Under the pieces are notes generated by a model that was not told the origin of the DNA, did no database searches, and was given only the letters and a program-made list of their open reading frames with translations. Source: Viscum album (Eukaryota > Streptophyta > Magnoliopsida > Santalales > Viscaceae). From it: 64,000 bases of DNA. Both the position numbers and the translations under genes were made by a program. Below, piece by piece: positions 32,640 to 43,651 of the stretch (position 1 is the stretch's first letter; every line of letters begins with the position of its first letter). The stretch lies in the NCBI GenBank assembly GCA_963277665.1, contig OY728122.1, positions 2,124,140,024 to 2,124,204,023 of the forward strand. The letters are read 5' to 3'.

Positions 32640-35600
32640 TGATTATTGAACTCTCTTTTTTTAAAGGTTGAAGGGATTTGACCCCTCTATCAACTATCCA
32701 AATCCCTTCATTATGGTCTCCTCTAACATACAAAATTCCATCTACATTGGGACCATTGAGAAATGATTGAAACTTCCCAATGAAAGGGTCATCCTCCGTT
32801 GAATTTTCATCTAACTTTTCAGTGGTTTTGGTCGATAACAAAACAATTGACTAGTTTTAGTTTGCAGGATATGGAACTGAAAATACTTGTACTTCCTATG
32901 ATTCCATTATAAATGGTTTGTCTTTGTACCCTTCCTTACTAAAATCAACTTTCACAAATCCCAATTCATCTATTTTAACAACACTTATGTTATCATCCCA
33001 CTTTCATTGAAAAATCAGCACTTGAAATTTCATATAACCCAACTATCATATTTTTTTGATGATGCCAAAATATGACATATTCGCGTAAATTGGATTTATG
33101 TTCTTAGCACTAGAAACATTCATCTCTTTATCCACACGTGTAACTCCACTATTCTGTCTGGTACTGTCTTCATCATGTTCATTAGTATAGAATGTATAAC
33201 CATTAATTACATAAGAATTGTAAGATAATACGTACACACTTGGTCCTCCGGCAAGCCATCGAAATCATTCTGAAATTGAGTCTAGATTTTCATTTGACTC
33301 CTTAAAAATATGGTCCTGAAACCATCCTATAAACTATTGTTTATGTTTATTTTATATCTATTTTTCATCCCTTGATTGATTCGAATGCCTAATAATTTCT
33401 TTGTGGGTATCAACATATGGGTCAACATCCAAACTATTATAAAAAATGTAAAGGTGAGTTTTCTCCCGATCTGTAATATTGATTGTGATGACCTACTTTC
33501 TAGAAATTCATTCACCCTCAAGTTTCCTAGTGTGACAAGATTTTGTTAGACCAATGGTTTGCACACCAGATAGGTATTCGGTACAAAATTAAATGGATTC
33601 CTCAAAAATATATCACTCCAAAATACAACCCTTTAGATGACTTCAATTTTTGACATACCCTTTTAAAATATTCATATACCATTCAATGGGGTACATCCAT
33701 CTATAGTGCACAGGACCACATAGCCGAATCTCTCTCACCAAGTGAACCATCAAATAAACCATCATATCAAAGAATGTTGGTGGGAATTTTTTTTCCAATT
33801 CACATAATATGATAATAATTTTTCTTTCCGTAGTAAGTAATTTCTCCAGGTCTATAACTTTTCTAAATTTAGCATTAAAGAAGAAATAGAGCTTCATTAA
33901 TGTATGATAGACATTCTTGGAAAAAATGAAATGTAAAGCTATATGAATTAGATCTTGCATAAAAACATGACAGTCATGTGATTTCAGACCATTTAACTTT
34001 AAATAATGCATTGAAATGATGTTCTTGATATTTGATGAATACACCTATGAAGCCTTTACATCATTAAATAAGTTGAAAAATTGATATCTCTCCTTCTTAG
34101 AAAGAGTGTAAGCAGCAGGAGGAAGAAATGTTCATTTTTCACCTTTCACTGGGGCCAACTATTCTCATATTCCCATGTCAACCATGTCCAACCTAGTCTT
34201 AATTCCATCCTTTGTTTTTCTAGGTGCATTTAGAAATGTGCCTATGACACTATCACATACAGTTTTTTCAATATGCATAACATCAAGAAAATGTCTGACG
34301 TACAGACAATTCTAGTATGGCAATTAAAAAAAACTGATTTCTTTTTCCAACCAATTTTCGTAAGGTTTTTCAAAAATGGTTTACCAAAAACAGTGTCTAC
34401 ATATTTAACTTTATCAAACAGTTGATCACCTGTTAGTGGATGTGGTGGTGTACATTCTTCTAAACTTCCATAAAATGATGTTTTCCAAGATCGGTACTTT
34501 TGTCATTGGGGTAGAAATCTGCAATTTCCTAGAAACACATTTTTCAATGAATGTTTTAACCTAATTGATTGTGTACCTTGTTCGCAGATGGGACACCCAA
34601 GAGTTCCTTTAATAATATATCCTGACAAATTTACGTAATCAGAAAAGTCATTTATCATCCCATACAACATGGCACTCAACGTGAAATCTTCATTTCTGTA
34701 ATAATCATACATTATAACACTTGAATCCCACAATAATTTCAAATCCTTGATCAATGGAGCCAAATAAACATCAATATCATTACCCATTTGTTTTGGTCCC
34801 GATATAAGCATAGATAACATGATGTCTTTTCATTTTATGCATAACCACGATGGAAAGTTATAATTTACCAAAATAACCAGCCATGTATTGTGAGTGCTAC
34901 TTTAAAAACCAAAAGGATTCACTCCATCTATAGATAACGCAAGACGAAGGTTTCTCGGATCATTTCCAAAGTCAGGATACTCATGATCAATTCTCTTCCA
35001 CTGAGAAGAGTCTACTAGATCCCATATTTTTCCATCTTTATTTCTCCTATTTTCATGACACATTAATTTCCCTACAGTCTCCTTACTTCCATATAGGCGC
35101 TTAAAACTTGGAAAGATTGGAAAGTACCATGAAACTTTCGTAGGACCATATTCATATTTCTTGTATCGAGAAGAACCCCACTTTGGGAATTCTTTAAGTG
35201 ATTTTTGGTCCTTGAGAAATAGTATATAGTCATTCGATCAGGCATGTATTCTTTCAGAGATCATACCTATCGAGCGAATCATTCGTTTGGCGTTGTATGT
35301 TCGGATCAGGAGCTCATTATATTTTGGGAGCTTGTAATTCAAGAGAGAAAGTAATTCCATAAAATTCATGTCACTCCATCCATTTCCTGTTTTCAAATTA
35401 TACAGCTTCAATATGGCTGGAAATGCTGTATATTTAGTGAAACCATCATACAATTACATCTTTTCACAACTCTTTATCTGCTCAAACAATTTTGGGCAAT
35501 CAAGAAGTTCATCTTCAACTGTCCTTGTAATTTTCTTAATACTATCTTCATCATCATGCACTTCTATAATCACATCCTCAATACGGTCTTCTTTATTGTC

Positions 35601-35951
35601 CACACTTTTAATTATATCTAATGATCCATAAAACACAATGTTATCTAAGTCACTAGCAACATTCACTTTTTATCCGTGTTTATTCCATCATTTATAACTT
35701 TGATCTATTACATGACAGATCAAGTGTTCTTCCAACTCCTCTAGACTAAATTTTATTGAATAGAAACAACGTAAACACAAAAAAAGGATTTTAGAAGGAT
35801 CATATGCATATTCTTTTGCAAACTTGATGAACTCTTTCACTCTATATTCATACTCTTTTGTCAGATGATTGGAATCCATCCATTCCTTATTCATATCCAT
35901 CCTATTTAATTTGGTGATATTAATATTTAAAAAAATAAATACAAAAAACAT
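32640..35951 (-). pseudogene. Tnp2-type CACTA transposase, degenerate
   Basis: Tnp2 is the catalytic transposase of CACTA elements. From the 5' side (35890 downward) comes the transposase-associated domain (MNKEWMDSNHLTKEYE, then VKEFIKFAKEYAYDPSKI). Next is LKLYNLKTGNGWSDMNFMEL (about 35400) and a core with SIDGVNPF near 34920. MLSMLISGPKQMGNDIDVYL and LSGYIIKGTLGCPICEQGTQ follow (34820-34560). DUF4218 (LKSHDCHVFMQDL, KKFPPTFFDMMVYLMVHLV) is at 34010-33700, then LDVDPYVDTHKEIIRH at about 33430. The C-terminal DUF4216 has YNSYVINGYTFYT and NSGV (33220-33130) and ends near 32640. Several frameshifts and stops separate these blocks, so no functional protein is expected. A 3' neighbour on the same strand is gene 2. 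Confidence 0.93.
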
Positions 35952-35959
35952 TGATATAA

Positions 35960-38900
35960 AAATTAACCAAGTTTAAAAATTTTATAGACTTTAAATCTCC
36001 TTTGAAAAATATTTATAAAATCACAGTTGAAATCCCATTAAAAAACCAACCATTTATGAAAATTCATCTTTAAAATAAAAAACCCTTTTTAAAATAAACC
36101 AATTAGTTGCAAACATCCTTTCTCAAAACCCCAATTCTTTTTTAAACCATTTTAACGAAATTTAAAACCAAAAAAGGGTATGTTGAACACATATTTTTTT
36201 AAGAAACATTTCAAAACACTTGTATCATTTTAAAAGTGAACCCCTAAAAAAATCACTAGATGTCATTGTCACTTCCCTCTATCTAGCCAATGAAAATCAT
36301 TTATGGGCGCATGCCTTATATGTCTCATGACACCCCCTATCTACCTCTGATCACTAGTTTTTAGTGTTCCTCCCATCAACCTTATGGACTGGCCAACCCA
36401 TCACTAGTGGGTGAACTCCTTTTCTGGTGTTCCAACTCTCCCACCGGCTACTTAAAACCATATTCACATTTAAATTTATGATTAGATATTAACACCATCA
36501 CACTCACCTGGGAACATAATAACTTTACAACTTATTCACATGTATTATTATGATTATAGCTTAACACAATCACACTCACCCTTTTTGAACCCATAGACTT
36601 ACTAACCTATTAACATAGCATTTATATATCATGATATATAATCTTTTACCCAATTAATTTGTGGGAAATATAGGTACTACCCATCTCATAATACATAAAT
36701 TTGTTTTCCACTTGAAAATAAAACATTCATTATCTCATAAAGAACCCATATCAACTGGAGAAAATAAATTCGCAATGAAGAAGGGAATCATACGATTAAG
36801 GAACAATATAATAGTAAAGAAAACCAATATTAATAGTTACACTAATAAAAAAAGCTTAAGGGGGATGTAATCAATATAATAATTTAATCCTCTATATTGA
36901 ACTACTGATCAAGGAATAAAATGTCATGGGATATACCCTAGTTACTAGTGTGTGATGATCCAAAATGGTACTATAACTACATGGACCAACATCTGATATA
37001 TGTTTCATCCACTAATAACAAGATACACTCAATTAAACCATAATTAACCCATCATAATGGAACCTTACCACTGGAATTGTCTTAAACACAACTAGGGGAC
37101 CATAGAAGTGTGTGTACCAACTAGGGTATCATGAATTAAGACCTCCCACCTAGACACCCAAGTTACCATAAACAAATAACCATGGAGGTGATAAAGAAAT
37201 CAAGATAATTACCAAAAAAATGTCTCGCACCTCACCTCCAACACCATCACATATAAAATCCACTTTTCATATCATATATCCATCATATAAATAACCAATA
37301 ACCCATAACTAGTGAAACAAGTATAGGGGAAATCATTGAGGGTCACATGAGAAATAAACCATTTACTTTTTAAAGTGAAAAATTGGTCTTCACATGAAAA
37401 CTAGATTAGTATGTAGAGTCTCAATTACATTCTGTAAAATATCATCATTTCAATTATTTTAGAAGCACTTGAAAAAAAATCCATTTTTCTTTCCAAAACT
37501 TACTCCAAACACATGGAAAATTCCTTTGAAAAAACAAAAAAGGCATAAGACCTAAATTTACTATAAAAAAATTTAAATGACCCTATGAACCTTTTAAAAT
37601 ATGCTTTTCACGAGAATTAATCTAATTTAAAAATCGTACATGAAATTCTTATGAAAAACCCCTTATTCCATGCCTAGAGTTTAAGAAATAAATTTATAAT
37701 TTCACCTAAGAACCCATAAATTACTATACTTTAATTGAAAATAAATTTATAAAGTATACACATTACATGAATTATAAAATAAAGGAAGATAAAATAAACA
37801 CCTACTTTAAACTGAATGCTAATTAATACACAACATGTCACCTTCCATGGAAAACACTAAAGAAACCTAAATCCCTAAATCCTCATGAAAAATGAATTTC
37901 AGTTTCTAGGAGAAGGAGAAACCTATGGGAAATAGAGAATAGAAGAGGGATGGAGGAGATAAAGGAGAAAGAGTGGGAATAATTCTTGAAATGAAAAAAT
38001 AATTGTTTTCTTAAATAATTAAAAAAAATCACATAACATGAACTTAAGAAATCATAGAATATTATAATTTTAATTTTCTAAAATAAATCATATCATAATA
38101 ACATATAAATTGTGACTAAAATATCACTACATGGAAAAAAAAATCCTAAGACGATAAATATAAGTGAAAATGCAAACCTTTTCCCTACAATTTTTTAAAA
38201 CATCGAAGTGAAAATTATATTTAATTTTTTTTGAAGGGAAATATATTACTATTGAAAACAATATTATAAATAGTTTCTAATAAAAAGCTATTAAATAGAC
38301 ACAAAGGTTTTAAAAATGAGAATTAAAAATACTTTAATTTTTTTTACTTTTAATAGAATTCTTAATAATTCAAACTTGAAAAATACATAATGTATTCATG
38401 GGGAAAGGCCTCTATAATTTGGTAAATAAGATACCCCTAAGTCATAGTGTTATATGTGTGTGAGACAATTAGTTCTTTTGGTTAACAATCTATGACCTAC
38501 CAAGGGATGAGTAGTGCGGTGATGAAATCCAAGTTTGGAAATTTGTTGTGGGTGTTAGCTCATCATGTTATTTTGTAATTTGAGTAATGATTAGTTGTGG
38601 TTCATGAAATTTTTTGGTCACTAAAAAGCCCATGTGAGGATGTGGAGAGTCAAACTGTAAGAGTCATGTCTGGGTAAGTGGATGGGTCCTTGAGTTATTA
38701 CATTAGGTTCAGTTATGCAAGCATGTATGGGAGTTGTTGGCAATGATTGTGAGTGTCAATATTCAGCTAAAAATGAGATATGTTCATGCTTATGTTTTGG
38801 TAGTGATGTAATTTCTTAGTGCACATTTGGAGTGGTGTGTAGGAGAAACTAACCCATAGGTAGAGGTGGTTGGTTTTGTGTGTGTGCATAAGTGGCTAAG

Positions 38901-41600
38901 TTTCACTAGTAGATGATAGATAATCATGTAAGGGTATAGATTAGAGGAGATCAAGAATGAATCAATGATTTCAACCTATAGAGTGGGGCTTGGGTTGTTA
39001 GGGGAACTTGGTAATGGGATCTAGTATGGTTTGTCACTTAGTTCATGGGTTGAATCATGTGAAAAATCATAATGAAGTTTTATTTAGACATTTACACTTG
39101 GGGAAGTAAGAAAACTTGGTATTATTTAGAAATCGTTTGAGAAACATATACTATGAATTATTTATTGGATTGAAAAGGTATTGAGAAGGAATACAATGCC
39201 TAAAATTTGATTTTTTTGAATCATGGGTGTATTCAAGAAGAATATTGGAATCGAGAGTCTGATGCACAAGCTCAATGGACCAAGATGGTCGATAAAGACC
39301 TCTAGAGACACTTCTCAGGGATGATAAGTCCCTATAGGGGAGATTGTAATGGAATAGAACTTTATAGGTGCGTTATTCCTTATTTTCAGCCTTTATTTTA
39401 AGTGATTTTAGTTATTATCTTTTAGGGTGAAATTATTCCCATAATTATGTATGTCGATACCCATTTGGTTATTGCCAACCTAGGTGATCTGGAATGGGCT
39501 TCAGGCCTTGTACCGAGCCATCTTGGGTGACATTTCATGTCGACCCATGTTAGTTTGTTGCATATATTCACTTGAATACTTTTGGGAATGAACATTTTCA
39601 TCACCATCTGAATCTCATTATCTTCTAAAACCAGATGATCAAGATTAATCTACTACATGGTGTGATACTCTTTATTATATATTGTAATTGTTAACCTCAA
39701 AATTTCATATCTTACACAGAAAAAACATGTTATGTATAATATCTCATAATTATCCTTTTAATAGAACATGAAATCATGAATTTCTCCATCATAGTGTGTT
39801 CAAATGGACTCCAAGTATACTTAATCATTCATACCGAGATTTCCTCTATGGAATGTAAATCATAAAGTAGGTAGAACCACCAAGGTCTTCCTAAGCCACT
39901 TCAGGAAATGTATAAACTCCCCATGACATGAATAACTCTTACACATTCCCCTCATAATGTGGCCATTATTACCATTACATGAACAAATATTATATATAAA
40001 TGGAATTATCTATATTCCCATTAAAAAGTTCATGAATATTGATATTCCATCTCCCATAGTGTGATCAACTAGTCACCTTCAAAACATCTTGGATCTTAAT
40101 TCTCATGGGTACCTCTACATGGTGTGAATTATTCCTCATGAAACAATCTATAGAATGATATAGATCTATCAGATTGAATTAGGGTGTTATGATGTTAATT
40201 ATATCCTATATATATAATTTCTATAATTTCTTACCAAAACCATCCAAAACTCCATCAGCCTTCTCTATGACATCATATTCTCTTTTGGAAGTACCTTACA
40301 CATTGGTACATTTAACCTTCATGTATCAATATAAGGTTCTCTATACTTTTCCATTTAATTTAAAATGTGGCATGTATAATTTTATATATACAGGTATTAT
40401 TATGCATTTTTCATTTGTCTAGGAACTCTACTCATGGTGTAACACTTACTCATTCTATGGTATTTTCTGCAACTTCTGAAATTTATCAAATGAACTCCAT
40501 CCAACTCAACTGCATTATCAAAATAAAAAATTATTCTTTTGAACATATTCATCCCCTCTTATAGAATAACTTAGAAAAAATATCAAATAATTATTTTATA
40601 ATAACTTTCATAACAACCATATATCATTCCAAACATCTACTTACAAAACAACATCCAATAACCAATCATGTGTTGATAATAAATCCAACACAAATAATCG
40701 ACATATGCTGAAAATAAATTTATCACTATCCATAATTATAAAACACAGTTTTATTACATTTTTTCCAATAAATACATCACAAACATGTTACCAATAAATC
40801 CAATACTAACCTATATCTGATAAATCCAATATTAACACATTTCCAATAAATTCAATACCAACACCAATTCCCAATTAAATCATGAAAACATACCCCTATT
40901 AATTATTTGGTACCACTATCATTAATCCAAAACATCATAACATCATGCTTCCTACTACACATTTAAGGGACCAATATATTCCTGGATTCATCATGATTCC
41001 TACTACCTATTTCACAAAAAATCCAAATAAAACAATCATAATCAAGAAAAAATACAGTCTTTGATAAATCCTCTACCTTATGAAATAAGGGTGTCACTTT
41101 CTAGTACATTATCACTCTCCCAAAATTGTATTTATGTAAAAAAATATAAACTTCACTTCCTTTGATACCTCTTGTAATAGTATTTGGTGAAACACATGAT
41201 GACACTTATTATATTAATTTCTCATTTCAATTATTCCCGGAATGGCCAAAAAGGTTTAGTACTACTGTTTTCATGGAAATATTCTCTTCTAATTTTTATA
41301 AGCATGGAGAATAATCAATAAATCTTTTCCTACATTATTGGAATATTCCTATCATCACATTTATAGTGGATATGCTCCCCCTTTTACAATATATTTCATG
41401 AATATTGTAACTTCCATCTCATTCTCCACTTATTTAACTAAATTCTAAATTTGAGTTTCAAGCTTAAGAAAATTATTCAAACATTACCTAATCCTAAAAT
41501 ATTTTTATGGATTAATCTTACCACATAGAATTATACCATCCAAAAATATATTCAACTATTTCATAATTTGATATAGGAAACAAAATATTAGGCTAATAAC
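35960..41600. other. AT-rich non-coding stretch upstream of Tnp2 (probable first intron, older insertions)
   Basis: No coding region is recognised on either strand. About 110 bp near 36630-36745 ('acccaatt...ggaaatatagg...cccatctcataat') resembles part of the chromovirus LTR at 50010-50120. At 41086 'agggtgtcac' is followed by a C-rich, polypurine-complement-like run. This suggests an old gypsy-type LTR or fragment inside the CACTA, not fully delimited. The rest I cannot assign. Confidence 0.45.
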
Positions 41601-41756
41601 ACCACTATAATACATTGCACCCACTTAAATTCATAAGTTTCAAGCAATAACAATATTTATATTCTACCATGATTAAAACCCACATTGCATTGAAGATTTT
41701 TAAATCAACCAATTCAAAATATGGTATAGGAAAATTGAATTTTACCAAATATAAAT

Positions 41757-41835
41757 AGTGTGCAAACAAGGACCACCAACAACCATAATTTTTAGTGGGG
41801 CTTTTAGCTCGTACAATTAACAACATCACCATCAA
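41757..41835 (-). repeat. Second copy of the exon-like 79-bp segment
   Basis: It is partner to 7498-7576. The minus-strand peptide AKSPTKNYGCWWSLFAH lies in an open stretch (41841-41605). It sits just 3' of the proline-rich first exon candidate. Confidence 0.5.
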
Positions 41836-41921
41836 TATCAAACTTTAATAAGTGAACCCAATGAAAAAGAGGAGAAAACTAACTATGAAGGTGTGGTTAA
41901 GCATGCATTGGAGGTGAGTTT

Positions 41922-42158
41922 TTAGTGTAGGAGAGGCGTGGTTGAGGAGAGGCGCAACAGAGGAGAGGCAATAGTGGAGGAGAGACACAGAAAAGGAGAG
42001 GCGCGACAGAGGAGAGCCACTGGTGGAGGAGACATTCGATGGAGGAGAGCTATGTGGCAAAGCTCGGTTCGCGGTGACAGAGGAGTCAGAAGCCGAGGAG
42101 GAGGAGGAGGAAGGAGAGGAGGGAGTGGAGGAGGCGGAGCTGGCGGTAGCAGTGTCAT
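41922..42158 (-). CDS. Proline-rich first-exon candidate of the CACTA transcript
   Basis: A 78-codon open frame on the minus strand is rich in Pro, Leu and Ser (PPAPPPPLPPLLPPPPPRLL). It is GC-rich, unlike its AT-rich surroundings, and lies 57 bp downstream of a TATA box. GC-rich 5' exons next to the subterminal repeats are seen in other CACTA elements. It may be translated, or may be 5' leader only; low-complexity composition makes a protein function unassignable. Confidence 0.4.
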   Translation of the reverse strand: MTLLPPAPPPPLPPLLPPPPPRLLTPLSPRTELCHIALLHRMSPPPVALLCRASPFLCLSSTIASPLLRLSSTTPLLH

Positions 42159-42214
42159 TGATTGGCTTCTATGAGATCTTGAGGGGTGAGAGGAAGGAGG
42201 AGAAAGTTATGGTT

Positions 42215-42222
42215 TATTTATA
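42215..42222 (-). promoter_or_regulatory. TATA box of the CACTA promoter
   Basis: TATAAATA on the minus strand lies between the subterminal repeat block (42236 onward) and the GC-rich exon candidate. It is placed to start transcription near 42190 toward Tnp2 and gene 2. Confidence 0.5.
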
Positions 42223-42235
42223 AAACCCAGTGACA

Positions 42236-42470
42236 CTTTTATCAGTGCTAGATAAAAAGTACTGATAAAAGTATGTTTTATCATAACTAAAATTGAAAGC
42301 GCTGATAAAAGATGCCTTTATCAGCGTTTTTAGCATTGATAAAGGTCCATCTTTATCAGTGCTATAATTGAAAGTGTTGATAAAACATGCCTTTATAACC
42401 ATTAAAAAAGCGCTGATAAATGTATGTTTTATCAGTGCTTTTTAATTAGCACTGTTAAAACATACCATTT
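42236..42470. repeat. Right subterminal repeats of the CACTA, inner block
   Basis: About nine copies in both orientations of the TTTATCAGTGCT/AGCGCTGATAAA motif lie directly upstream of the TATA box, as in En/Spm where such sites overlap the promoter. Confidence 0.8.
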
Positions 42471-42474
42471 ATTC

Positions 42475-43420
42475 ATAATTATAAAATTATAACCAATATA
42501 TTTATTACATTTATAATTTTATAAATATATATAATTAATATATTTATTATAATTTAATAATTTAAATTATATATATATATATATTTATGCTTGTATTTGT
42601 GTATAAATTATAATTAAATATATATATAATTTTATAATTTAAATTATAATTAAATATATATAAATATAAATTGATATATTATTTTTAATTTTAATTTCAT
42701 TAGTTTTTAAATATATATATATATATGTCTGTGTCTGTGTATATATTTATTAAAGACATATATTTATAAATAAATATATTCAAAAGGTATTCATAAATAT
42801 ATAATTATCATTTAAAAAAAAATATTTTGTAATTTTATAATTATTTAAACATATTTATATTTAATTAGTTATATATAATTATAATTATATATAATATATT
42901 TAAAAAGTATATAATTATATATAACTAAATATTTATATTTTTAAATATAATAAATACATTTATTGTTTATTTAAATATATTTATCGTGATTTTAAGTATT
43001 TATGAGAATATAGAGCTTTATATATATAGGAAATGAATGAATACACCAAGTATATATAGTACTATAGTATATATGACCAATATTAGGGTAAACAATGAAC
43101 ATATATTCATGAGAATATGAACGTACGCATCAATTGACACGTTCATTTGGAAACATAAATTTATTTAAATATATATATATTTAATAAGTATTTTGTATAT
43201 ATATATATATTAAAAATTATTTATATATAATATTATAAACATATAGTATAATAAATATATAATAAAGATATAACTAAAACTAATGAACATAATAAACATA
43301 AATAAAACATAAACATAATAAACATAATAAACATGCACTTTTTATTTAATTTATACATATAAACATTATTTTTGAATATAATTAAATTTTTTTATATAAA
43401 TTAATAATATTTTCTATTAA
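42475..43420. repeat. Low-complexity (TA)n-rich tract
   Basis: This ~950 bp is almost pure A/T, with several (AT)n runs and 'aataaacata' repeats near 43290-43335. It separates the two subterminal blocks. No coding is seen. Confidence 0.75.
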
Positions 43421-43424
43421 AAAC

Positions 43425-43648
43425 TTTTATCAGTACTATTATTAGCGCTGATAAAGTCTCCATTTTATCATCACTTTTTGTTAGTGCTGATAAAGGAGAG
43501 TCTTTATCAGCACTAATATTAGCGCTGATAAAAAGGATACTTTATCAGCGCTTTTTTCTAGCACTGATAAAAGTCCCCCTTTTATCAGTGTTTTTTGATT
43601 AGCGTTGATAAAACCCAAGCACTTACCTTGCTCACATTTGTGGTAGTG
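43425..43648. repeat. Right subterminal repeats, outer block, and right TIR
   Basis: About eight motif copies occur between 43428 and 43613. The terminal TTTGTGGTAGTG follows at 43637-43648. Confidence 0.82.
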
Positions 43649-43651
43649 GGA

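Larger units (their letters stand above)
3875..43648 (-). mobile_element. Giant (~39.8 kb) CACTA/En-Spm transposon with nested insertions
   Basis: The left end starts CACTACCACAAA (3875-3886) and the right end finishes TTTGTGGTAGTG (43637-43648), a perfect 12-bp terminal inverted repeat. Flanking triplets are GTA (3872-3874) and GGA (43649-43651), one mismatch from a 3-bp duplication. Subterminal repeats of the TTTATCAGCGCT type lie inside both ends. The flanks are the two halves of one L1 LINE and join in frame after excision. Minus-strand cargo is a Tnp2 transposase and a Transposase_24/DUF8039/Ulp1 gene. About 21.5 kb of the length is later insertions (9370-10968 and 11993-31863), leaving about 18.3 kb of the element itself. 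The genes are full of stops, so it is not autonomous now. Confidence 0.87.

Noticed and set aside
41938..42223. Plus-strand Gly/Glu/Arg-rich open frames
   Set aside because: They are opposite-strand reflections of the GC-rich exon candidate; promoter placement favours the minus strand.
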